From: JBBDRW01 sp040905265 | GTDB lineage: Bacteria; Bacteroidota; Rhodothermia; Balneolales; Balneolaceae | Length of the DNA stretch: 15,938 nt | NCBI GenBank assembly: GCA_040905265.1 | Contig: JBBDRW010000175.1 | Span: 1 to 15,938, forward strand | Reading direction: 5' to 3' | Program-made: the position numbers and the translations under genes | Part shown: positions 7,532-14,668 of the stretch, in pieces | How positions within the stretch are numbered: position 1 is the stretch's first letter | How the letters are laid out: each line of letters opens with the position of its first letter | The notes under the pieces: generated by a model | The model's database searches: none | What the model saw: only the letters and a program-made list of their open reading frames with translations | What the model was told of the DNA's origin: nothing

Positions 7532-8947
7532 ATGAAGAAATTTCTAATCACCGCATTGGTACTGGCCGCAGCAGTGGCCGGGTGTGATCTGATAGACGGT
7601 ACCCAGGTTCGAAACCCTGACCTTCTGTTGAGTGAAGCTGTCAACCAGCCGAACTCGGCACAGGGATTGGTAAACGGCCTGAACAGGCGAGTCGCCTATG
7701 TCTATAATGACTTCCTGGTGACAGCAGAACTGGCTACGGATAATTACGAAAACAAGGCCACCTTCTTTAATCAGAATGTGGATGGGGGAACCTATCGCTT
7801 TATCGATGACGATTTTGACGATGCACAACGTCAGATCGGGCGCCTTCGGGAACAGGCTGAATTTGGACTGGAGACGGTTCTGGAAGCTGATCCAGGGGCT
7901 GCAGGTACGGCACTGGAAGCTGAGATGTACTTCTACAAGGGTTGGGCTCACCTGTTGTCAGGAGAGCTTTTCGTCGCCCTCCCTGCGGAAGCTGTAGAGA
8001 CACCTCAGTCACCGGAGTTCCACTTCCAGGCTGCCATTGATGCCTTTACACAGGCGAACTCGATCTCATCTGATATCAGCTACGTCATGGCACTGGCCCG
8101 TGCGCACTATAACCTCGGGAACCGTAACGAAGCCGTACAGTTTGCCCAGCAGGTACTCTCTGCAGACAGTGAATTCCTCAGAGTGGCTGAGTATGATGGT
8201 GTGAATGAACCGTTAAATACAATGCAGGATGCTGTTTACGATCGGCAGAGTTTTAACGACCTGCAGCCGCTGCCTCGTCTTGATTTCCTCGATCCCAAAT
8301 ATGGAGATCTGCCGGGGACACAGGAGTCACCGGTTATCATGCAGTCCGCAGAGGAGGCCTATCTGATTATAGCGGAAGCCCAGCTTTCGGATGGGCCGGC
8401 CGGTCTTGCACTTGCCCAGCAGACACTGCTGGACCTTCTCGGCCTGGTGGATATACGGGAAGTGCGGAACTTTGATGAGACGGAAGAAGGCCGAACCGGT
8501 ACAGCCGGGACGGAAACCCGCCCCAACTCCTCTGATTACCGGGTGAGGGCAGATGCTAATTCTCCGTATGAGGATGGTTTGATTCTCGACCGGACGGCAG
8601 TTACCCCGGTTGCGACCGTTTCCGGAACTTCGGTGACATCCGGAGATATTTTGGGTACTACCAATGCAAACGGGGATGCACTTGAACTTCTCTACCTGAT
8701 GCGTCAGGAGATCTTTTTCGGAGAAGGCCGGCGTATGGTTGACCTGGGAATTAAATGGCCGGTATCCGAGATCGAGTATCTCAACAATGAGAACGTAACG
8801 GATGCACACATTGAAGCTCATATTCCATCCTATATTCCATCACCCTACAGTACGATGGATGCATTTACGGTGAGTGGAACTGACGTAACGATTGCGATTG
8901 ATATGAACAAGGTGATTGCAGCCCAGCGAGGCAACAAGTTCAACTGA
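7532..8947 (+). CDS. SusD/RagB-family surface lipoprotein
   Basis: This is the substrate-binding lid of the SusCD transporter, anchored as a lipoprotein on the cell surface. The 471 residues start MKKFLITALVLAAAVAGC, with lipobox VAGC (Cys18). An early region with TAELATDNYENKATF is typical of SusD N-termini. Alpha-helical TPR-like repeats lie in the middle (ALARAHYNLGNRNEAVQFAQ, about 187-206). Family-specific C-terminal segments are AEEAYLIIAEAQL and MRQEIFFGEGRRMVDLG (390-406), the equivalent of the 'R-x-E-x-x-x-E-G-x-R-x-x-D-L' SusD signature. It lies 51 bases after susC on the same strand and is certainly co-transcribed. A strong terminator follows 37 bases after the stop. Ligand unknown. 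SusD homologues are divergent, but the location and these motifs make the call firm. Confidence 0.92.
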   Translation: MKKFLITALVLAAAVAGCDLIDGTQVRNPDLLLSEAVNQPNSAQGLVNGLNRRVAYVYNDFLVTAELATDNYENKATFFNQNVDGGTYRFIDDDFDDAQRQIGRLREQAEFGLETVLEADPGAAGTALEAEMYFYKGWAHLLSGELFVALPAEAVETPQSPEFHFQAAIDAFTQANSISSDISYVMALARAHYNLGNRNEAVQFAQQVLSADSEFLRVAEYDGVNEPLNTMQDAVYDRQSFNDLQPLPRLDFLDPKYGDLPGTQESPVIMQSAEEAYLIIAEAQLSDGPAGLALAQQTLLDLLGLVDIREVRNFDETEEGRTGTAGTETRPNSSDYRVRADANSPYEDGLILDRTAVTPVATVSGTSVTSGDILGTTNANGDALELLYLMRQEIFFGEGRRMVDLGIKWPVSEIEYLNNENVTDAHIEAHIPSYIPSPYSTMDAFTVSGTDVTIAIDMNKVIAAQRGNKFN

Positions 8948-8984
8948 CCTGCCGGAAGGGCTCTTCTTCTGACTAAGAGAACTA

Positions 8985-9024
8985 AAAAAAGCCGCATTGA
9001 CCCAGGTGTCAAAGCGGCTTTTTT
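8985..9024. terminator. bidirectional rho-independent terminator
   Basis: AAAAAAGCCGC (8985-8995) pairs with GCGGCTTTTTT (9014-9024). After one A-A mismatch the stem continues with TTGAC (8997-9001) and GTCAA (9008-9012) around a six-base loop. The stem is flanked by an A-run on one side and a T-run on the other, so each transcript ends in U after the GC stem. It lies between the convergent susD and the minus-strand GWxTD gene and can stop both. Confidence 0.93.
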
Positions 9025-9041
9025 ATTGTCATTTGTTTTTG

Positions 9042-9062
9042 CAGGAGTCCGACAGACTCCTG
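9042..9062 (-). repeat. hairpin after GWxTD gene, copy 1 of shared motif
   Basis: CAGGAGTC (9042-9049) pairs perfectly over 8 bp with GACTCCTG (9055-9062) around a CGACA loop (TGTCG on the minus strand). On the minus strand it begins about eight bases after the stop of the GWxTD gene at 9071. The 13-base core AGTCTGTCGGACT (minus strand) recurs exactly at 11145-11157 after the neighbouring GWxTD gene. No U-run follows directly, so it is more likely a 3'-end structure or dispersed repeat than a classic terminator. Confidence 0.7.
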
Positions 9063-9070
9063 GCTGGTGC

Positions 9071-11002
9071 TTATTGCCTGGGAATCGGCAGATGCCGGAC
9101 AATCGGCAGGAAGCCGTCCGCTGTAAACTCCAGAACAATGCGGTGTTCTCTTTTATTCAGCCCCTCCAGGTCAAAGAGAAACCAGTTTTGAGATCTTGCC
9201 TCCTCTTTCTCAAACTGAATCGTGACGGCGGAGCGTCCGGGTATTCTGTTCCATCTGCCGAACAGGTTTTTCCTCTCCAGGAAGTAGGTCACAGAAAATC
9301 GATTCGTCTCGTTTGAGAAGGTTTCAAAGTAGATGCCCACCTCATCTTCTGCTCCCGCCGGGCGGCCGAAGAGAGGTGTAATAACGTCCCGGCCCGAAGC
9401 GGAATCCCGGAATGTGCCAAACAGAATATCACTTACAGAGAAGCCTGCCCGATCTTCCCCGGTTTCCAACGGTGGGTACAGGTCTATGGATTTAGATCCG
9501 GTGGAAGCGAGAACCTGCCAGTGGCGATCATTTTCGTTTCCGGAGGGGTGTATGATCTCAAATGAGTAGAGGAGGTTTTCATCCGGTTGCGGTGTACCTT
9601 CGAATGAATACCACGAAATCTCATCCAGGGCAGGGGAGAGATAGGTCGACCGGTCTAGTTCGTTCCACTCCTTGTCATATCGGGTCAGTGTCAGCAGGCC
9701 GTCCAGCCTGCCGGTTGCCAGGTTTGCATCTGTAATCATATGCCGGTTCTCCAGTACGATCCACTGTTCGGGATTGCCATCCGGGCTGAAGAACTGAAAG
9801 GCCCGATAGCTGCTCGTAACCCGGTTCTGTTCATGGAGTAGGTCGGAGTGGAAGGGTGGCGCAATCAACTCTCTGAGAAATGCTTCCCGCTCCTCTCTGT
9901 AGCTGTACCGATCACCTACGCGCTGTGCAGCCCGGCCAAAATTGAACTGGCCGGGCGAGGAGGCGGAAGAGGAGATGATGTCTGAGGTCATATCATCGTA
10001 AATCTCTGCAAAATATGGATGGTAGAGAGAAAGTTGCTGCATCAGGCCGTACCGGATCATAAAGGCAACAGTATTTCGGCGGAGCGGAGAAGATCCTTGT
10101 ATGCCAGAGATAGTCGCGAGCCTCTGGTCCGTCGAATCGGTGATAGAAAAGGTGGAACTCTGTCCGGAGTCGAACGAGGTACCGCTGAACTGGTTGCCCT
10201 GAACCGGCAGCATATCAACCAGACTTGTTTGTAACCTGTACATTCCGGAGTTATTGCGTCGTCCGAACAGGTAGAGAAGCCGATCATCCGTGTAGTCACT
10301 ATAGAGCCACATTTCAACGTCAATCATAGCATTTGAGAAAATCTGATACCGCTCTCCGCTAACGGGATCTTCTACATAATTCAACTGTAACGATTGCCGG
10401 ATTACCCGGTGCGGTTCCCCAAAGCGTACATAGATGGTTCCCCTGTCATCTGTTCCATAGGGTGAGTTGTCGGCAAGAGTGAAATGCTTCCTTGCATAGA
10501 TAATCCGGTTCCAGTGTTCGACAAGCCGTTCATGATAGTCCGTAGAGGGAAATGGGTCCTGTTTCTTCCAAAACGCGATCAGTTTTGTAACGGTTTCAAG
10601 CTTCCCGGCTTCATGCAGTGTCTGTAACTCGCTGCGCTCATCATCGGGTAGAAGAGGGAGGATCGATTGAACCTGTTTATCCGTCAGTTCTCTATAGCGG
10701 TCATAGTCCAGCAAAGACAGAGAGTGCATAAATGCGTCAGAAACAACCGGGTAGAAGTCAGTGGCACCCTGCCTGACAGCCAGTTCCAGGGCTGAAAAGC
10801 CGAGTTCCGGATTTGGCTCTGCTTCATCAAGCAAACCCTGTATCCATACACGAAGTGCAACCTTCCAGTTCCCCTCTTCAACCAGCTTTTGTCCCATCTC
10901 CAGATAGCTGTCGGTGTGAATCGGGGTGTATGCCTGACTCTCGATCTGCCTGCCGGGCAGAAAAATCAGAAGAATGAATGTGAGTGTAACCAGAAGCTTC
11001 AC
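9071..11002 (-). CDS. exported GWxTD-domain protein (long form)
   Basis: The protein belongs to the GWxTD-domain family, whose biochemical role is not established; I assign no function. GTG at 11002 is the best start: it follows AGGGAG by seven bases and gives a signal peptide MKLLVTLTFILLIFLPG, probably cut after ESQA (residue 24). The frame also has a TTG at 11029, but that would add nine residues before the signal. From the GTG it is 643 residues. Residues about 30-130 are helical and repeat-like. The hallmark core is FWKKQDPFPST (144-154), a helix with NRIIYARKHF, then PYGTDDRGTIYVRFGEPHRV (181-200). The usual G-W in front of x-T-D is replaced by P-Y, and a second Asp precedes RG, so the name-giving motif is altered while surroundings are kept. 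The remaining 440 residues look beta-rich. Probably periplasmic or outer-membrane-associated. The tandem gene at 11179-12606 encodes a second family member. Confidence 0.85.
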   Translation of the reverse strand: MKLLVTLTFILLIFLPGRQIESQAYTPIHTDSYLEMGQKLVEEGNWKVALRVWIQGLLDEAEPNPELGFSALELAVRQGATDFYPVVSDAFMHSLSLLDYDRYRELTDKQVQSILPLLPDDERSELQTLHEAGKLETVTKLIAFWKKQDPFPSTDYHERLVEHWNRIIYARKHFTLADNSPYGTDDRGTIYVRFGEPHRVIRQSLQLNYVEDPVSGERYQIFSNAMIDVEMWLYSDYTDDRLLYLFGRRNNSGMYRLQTSLVDMLPVQGNQFSGTSFDSGQSSTFSITDSTDQRLATISGIQGSSPLRRNTVAFMIRYGLMQQLSLYHPYFAEIYDDMTSDIISSSASSPGQFNFGRAAQRVGDRYSYREEREAFLRELIAPPFHSDLLHEQNRVTSSYRAFQFFSPDGNPEQWIVLENRHMITDANLATGRLDGLLTLTRYDKEWNELDRSTYLSPALDEISWYSFEGTPQPDENLLYSFEIIHPSGNENDRHWQVLASTGSKSIDLYPPLETGEDRAGFSVSDILFGTFRDSASGRDVITPLFGRPAGAEDEVGIYFETFSNETNRFSVTYFLERKNLFGRWNRIPGRSAVTIQFEKEEARSQNWFLFDLEGLNKREHRIVLEFTADGFLPIVRHLPIPRQ

Positions 11003-11143
11003 GGCAAGTCTCCCTACGCAAGCTGTCAATATGTCCCCATACTACATGCAACGAACGGATGCGACTACATATCTACAGTGAGATTTGCTGACCCGGAACC
11101 GGCGGCCGCACGTACCGGGGATGAAAATGTCTTGTGATCCCGT

Positions 11144-11158
11144 AAGTCCGACAGACTT
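11144..11158 (-). repeat. hairpin after GWxTD lipoprotein gene, copy 2 of shared motif
   Basis: AAGTC (11144-11148) pairs with GACTT (11154-11158) around the same CGACA loop as the hairpin at 9042-9062. It sits about 20 bases past the stop of the minus-strand gene at 11179. The stem is shorter (5 bp), but the 13-base core is identical. The 176-base interval 11003-11178 between the two GWxTD genes otherwise shows no gene; it includes the ribosome binding site (AGGGAG) of the downstream GTG start. Confidence 0.65.
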
Positions 11159-11178
11159 TTAGGATGCAAAGCCTCCTC

Positions 11179-12606
11179 CTACAGGTTCGTGTCCAGGATA
11201 GCACCGGTTCGCCAAAGCTGGACCTGTTGATACTGCTGATTGAAATACTGTTGACTGCGATTCAGGAGATAGTTGTCAAACGGAAAGAATTCGTTACGCA
11301 TTTTTGGCCGTTCAAAGGTGAAATTATACCGGGAATCTGTTCGGTCGTAGGAGTAGGCCCACAACATGAAGTTCATTCTCCTCTCCACATACCATGGAGG
11401 CCCGAACAGAATGTAGATCATACCGGGATCGGTCTTCCACCCCTCCTTGAAATTCGAAAACTGTTTGTTTGCCTCTTCAACCCGCTCATAGTAGAGGGAG
11501 ATGACCTGCCGTGCCCGGCTTGTACTCTGTACATTGGAGAGCCAGAATCGGTCAATAGCCTCCTTCAACTGTTCCGGTTCTTGGATTGAGAGGATCTGTT
11601 CATACTCATCTTCACTCATCAGGTAAGCCAGCGGCTCTGCCAGCTCTCTCGGAGTCTGGATGGCGGGGTAGTTTTCACTTTTGATACTAAAGTCTCTCGC
11701 CTTGAATAAATCTTCAGCATTGTCGCTCGCTGCGTTTACTTCAAATCTGTAATTTCCTCTCTCGGGCAACGGAAAATTGTATTCGATCATGACCACCCCG
11801 GCTTGTTCCAATACACGCCTGCTGATGTCGACCTCCTCACTGTTGGAGTAGTTGATGCCCCTGTAGGGCATGGTAGAGGGGCTGTAGTTGTTGGAACTCA
11901 TGAAACGTGCAGCAGAGGTGTCTGATTCAAATTGAAGGAGGCGTGCATCGACGACAAGGGGATCTTCCGAACGGTTATTGGTTACCTGTACAAGGAACCT
12001 CAGGCTGTCCATGCTCGCAGGGACGTCATAGGTCGTGACCGGGAGAAATCGGGGGTTTTGCCCGTCGTTATCTTTGGATAGAAGCTGAACGGATGTCAGG
12101 TTAATGATATCATCACCTGGGTCCGGAATGTATGTATTGACGGTACGAATCGTCTCATTACCGGATGTTTGATCGATGACGGAGACAACCACTTCATAAT
12201 TCCCGGGGGGGACTTCCATCTCTCGCTCAAATTTCATGACGTCCTGAGTCGTTACATACCCCTCCTGTTCATTTGTAATGGTAAATTCTGTCCGGTAGTT
12301 ATCCGTATAAGTGGTCCCTTCAACCCCGATGATACGAATCTCCAGTGTGATTTCTGACGTGTTGACTCCTTCAACCTCTCTGAATATCAGGCTTCCGTGT
12401 ACGATATCTGTCGTGATACTGATAATGGGCTGATCTTCCAGATTCAGATATCCGAGCGCCGAGACCCTGATTTCAGGGTGGCCGTCCTGAAAATAGTACG
12501 AGGTGCCTCTTTCGATATCAGGATTGGATGCTCTTGAACAGGATAAAAGGGTCCCGGCAAGGCATAGGAGAAGGATCGGTTTGGTATGGATGTGCAATGC
12601 CTTCAT
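11179..12606 (-). CDS. GWxTD-domain lipoprotein
   Basis: This 475-residue protein is the second GWxTD-family member; family function is unknown. The ATG (12604-12606) starts a lipoprotein signal with lipobox LLSC (Cys23), so it should be lipid-anchored in the envelope. Residues about 35-310 look like successive beta-sandwich modules (alternating strands, PPGNYEVVVSVID at 133-145, ERGNYRFEVNA at 282-292). The GWxTD core is C-terminal: RFWLSNVQST (353-362), a helix with YYERVEEANKQF, then EGWKTDPGMIYILFGPPWYV (388-407) with an intact GWKTD at 389-393. It differs from its neighbour in domain order: here the core lies at the end, there it is followed by a long tail. It is the first gene of the minus-strand pair, so its promoter should lie in 12607-12950. 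No strong ribosome binding site precedes it. Confidence 0.88.
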   Translation of the reverse strand: MKALHIHTKPILLLCLAGTLLSCSRASNPDIERGTSYYFQDGHPEIRVSALGYLNLEDQPIISITTDIVHGSLIFREVEGVNTSEITLEIRIIGVEGTTYTDNYRTEFTITNEQEGYVTTQDVMKFEREMEVPPGNYEVVVSVIDQTSGNETIRTVNTYIPDPGDDIINLTSVQLLSKDNDGQNPRFLPVTTYDVPASMDSLRFLVQVTNNRSEDPLVVDARLLQFESDTSAARFMSSNNYSPSTMPYRGINYSNSEEVDISRRVLEQAGVVMIEYNFPLPERGNYRFEVNAASDNAEDLFKARDFSIKSENYPAIQTPRELAEPLAYLMSEDEYEQILSIQEPEQLKEAIDRFWLSNVQSTSRARQVISLYYERVEEANKQFSNFKEGWKTDPGMIYILFGPPWYVERRMNFMLWAYSYDRTDSRYNFTFERPKMRNEFFPFDNYLLNRSQQYFNQQYQQVQLWRTGAILDTNL

Positions 12607-13211
12607 GGGTGTTGGATTTTGTCAAAAGAAAACGGCTTCTGGATAACTACTGGATAATCTCCGAAAACCTGTTCATATCTACAACTCATAATCCGGTGCT
12701 TTTGTAGTACCTGTGCTTTTGCCCGAAACTTCAGGTTTTTCACAGGCTTCAATCCGGGATTTCAGAAACTGCCGGCTATATAACCCGGATCCCGAATATG
12801 GGCATGAAACGCACTTTCTGGCCATATTCAAGCGAAATATGTATACCAGGCTACCCCGGTAAAACGCAGGTACTCTGTTATTAACAAAAAAAAGGGTTAT
12901 TAATTGTTTAAATTCAAGTCTATTGATTCTTACATTAAACCCTTTCGGTGAATTGGGTAGGAATCTCCCCGGAATCTGGCCAAGTTCAGTGCTTCACAGA
13001 TGATGCAGTGGTAGTCCTCCAAGTTTCAGGAACAGCCTTCATCCTGATAAGTCAGAAAGCCGCTGGACTGATCAGGAAGAAGCTCAGTGAGTGGCTCCGG
13101 ATTTCCCGGTTGCCGTATCCAATTCTCCGATATCTGCTCTGCTGAATTGTTTGAACAGGGCAGGATTGGGTAGAACCTGAATATCAATGTATATAATTTA
13201 AACCGAATTTT
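12607..13211. other. gene-free divergent intergenic region
   Basis: About 600 bases separate the minus-strand GWxTD lipoprotein gene from the plus-strand pyruvate kinase gene, so promoters for both should lie here. Visible elements are an 8-bp inverted repeat (AAAACCTG 12664-12671, CAGGTTTT 12732-12739), two GTGCTTTTG copies 17 bases apart (12696 and 12713), an AT-rich section (about 12871-12945) enclosed partly by an 8-bp inverted repeat (AAAGGGTT 12891-12898, AACCCTTT 12938-12945), and ATTGGGTAG at 12952 and 13165. A GTG-started frame at 12948-13145 (65 codons) has no ribosome binding site and no recognisable product. A TATAAT-like sequence at about 13190-13198 is close to the pyk start, but no convincing -35 pairs with it. 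Confidence 0.6.
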
Positions 13212-14648
13212 ATGATGGCCGGTTCACGAAGAACAAAAATTGTCTGTACACTGGGTCCAAGTTCCAACTCTTTTGAGCAGATTGAGCAGCTTTTTTTAAG
13301 TGGGATGAATGTAGCAAGAATCAATTTTTCTCATGGCTCCCATGAGGTCCATGCCCGCTCGATAAAGCATATTCGTGAAGTTTCAAAGAAACACCGTTAC
13401 TCTATTCCGGTACTGATGGACCTTCAGGGGCCAAAGATCCGGGTCGGTACGATGAAGAATGGCATGCAAGTTGTACAGAAAGGGGACCAGCTTCAGGTTG
13501 TTCCGGATAACGGGACCGAAGGTACCCGTGAGGTAGTCCCGATTGACTACCCGTTTCTGGCGGAAGATGCGGAGGTCGGAAATCGGATTCTGATTGATGA
13601 CGGCCTTTTGGAACTGGTGGTGACGGAGAAACGGGACGACAGGATACTGGCAGAAGTATTGGTGGGTGGAGAGCTCAAATCGAGAAAAGGTGTAAATTTG
13701 CCTGGCGTTAAGATCTCGATGTCATCACTTACAGAGAAGGATATCGAGGATCTTGAATTCGGACTCACACAGGATGTGGATTTTGTAGCAATGTCTTTTG
13801 TCCGGTCTGCGCGGGATATTCAGGATGTAATTTCGAGAGTTCGAGCACTTGGAAGCAACGCCGGGATCATAGCCAAAATTGAGAAGCCGGAAGCGATTGA
13901 TGTGATCGATGATATCATTGAGGAGGCGGATGGAATTATGGTGGCCAGGGGAGACCTCGGGATTGAGATCGCATCTGAACGGGTGCCTCTGGTACAGAAA
14001 AAGATCATCGAACGCTGCAGAATTGCAGGAAAACCGGTTATTACAGCAACACAGATGCTGGAATCGATGATACAGAACCCCAGGGCTACCCGCGCTGAAA
14101 GTTCGGATGTGGCAAATGCAGTACTGGACGGAACCGATGCTGTGATGTTGTCGGGTGAAACGGCTGCAGGTAAATATCCGAAAGAGGCGGTTGAAGCGAT
14201 GGATAAAATCTGCCGGTCGATCGAATCCAATGAGAAGAGTCTATATTATAGCCTGAAGTACCGGAAACCGGACTGGAAAGAGAAACAGGTAATCGAATCT
14301 CTCGCCTACTCTTGTGTTACGATTGCAGAGAATGTGGAAGCGAAAGTGATCAGTACAATCACCCACTCAGGCAATACTGCCCGCAGGATTGCCAAATTCC
14401 GGCCGGAGTCGCCGATTATTGCATTTACAGAGAGTTCCAAGGTCCGAAGGCAATTGAACCTGGTTTGGGGCGTGCAGTCGGTACGGCTGGATGAAATTTT
14501 TGATACTGACCGCAGTGTAAGGCTGATGGAAGACTACCTGAAGAAAAGCGGGCTAGTAGGTCCGGCCGACCGGGTAATCTTTGCAACCGGTATGCCGATC
14601 TCGAAGCGCGGACGTACCAATATGATCAAAGTGAGTACGATTGAATAG
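13212..14648 (+). CDS. pyk: pyruvate kinase
   Basis: This cytoplasmic glycolytic enzyme transfers phosphate from phosphoenolpyruvate to ADP, giving ATP and pyruvate. The 478 residues match the usual bacterial length, with no extra C-terminal PEP-utilising domain. The TIM-barrel parts show KIVCTLGPSS (9-18), MNVARINFSHG (32-42; Arg36, Asn38, Ser40), MDLQGPKIRVG (69-79), AKIEKPEAI (221-229; catalytic Lys222, metal-binding Glu224), VARGDLGIEI (244-253; Asp248) and ITATQMLESM (277-286). The B domain spans about 78-165 and the regulatory C domain about 355-478. The LQGPKIRV segment has Lys where K+-dependent enzymes have Glu (position 117 in rabbit numbering), with Leu, Gln and Val also of the K+-independent type. 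ATGs at 13212 and 13215 are both possible starts. The next gene begins 20 bases after the stop on the same strand. Confidence 0.98.
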   Translation: MMAGSRRTKIVCTLGPSSNSFEQIEQLFLSGMNVARINFSHGSHEVHARSIKHIREVSKKHRYSIPVLMDLQGPKIRVGTMKNGMQVVQKGDQLQVVPDNGTEGTREVVPIDYPFLAEDAEVGNRILIDDGLLELVVTEKRDDRILAEVLVGGELKSRKGVNLPGVKISMSSLTEKDIEDLEFGLTQDVDFVAMSFVRSARDIQDVISRVRALGSNAGIIAKIEKPEAIDVIDDIIEEADGIMVARGDLGIEIASERVPLVQKKIIERCRIAGKPVITATQMLESMIQNPRATRAESSDVANAVLDGTDAVMLSGETAAGKYPKEAVEAMDKICRSIESNEKSLYYSLKYRKPDWKEKQVIESLAYSCVTIAENVEAKVISTITHSGNTARRIAKFRPESPIIAFTESSKVRRQLNLVWGVQSVRLDEIFDTDRSVRLMEDYLKKSGLVGPADRVIFATGMPISKRGRTNMIKVSTIE

Positions 14649-14668
14649 CGAATGACCTGACCAATCCA

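Noticed and set aside
8327..8821. A 164-codon minus-strand frame inside susD
   Set aside because: It is opposite the conserved SusD C-terminal signature and has no recognisable domain.
11003..11029. Earlier TTG start for the long GWxTD protein
   Set aside because: The GTG at 11002 has a well-placed AGGGAG and gives a standard MK-type signal peptide; the TTG would add nine residues including a Cys and Arg before it.
12948..13145. A 65-codon GTG-started frame before pyk
   Set aside because: There is no ribosome binding site, recognisable domain or neighbouring partner. Codon use is not clearly non-coding, so a decayed gene cannot be excluded, but the evidence is too thin to call it.
13167..13198. 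Possible sigma-70-like promoter (TTGGGT and TATATA/TATAAT) before pyk
   Set aside because: The spacing of 18-20 bases and very short leader are unconvincing, and Bacteroidota promoters have a different consensus.
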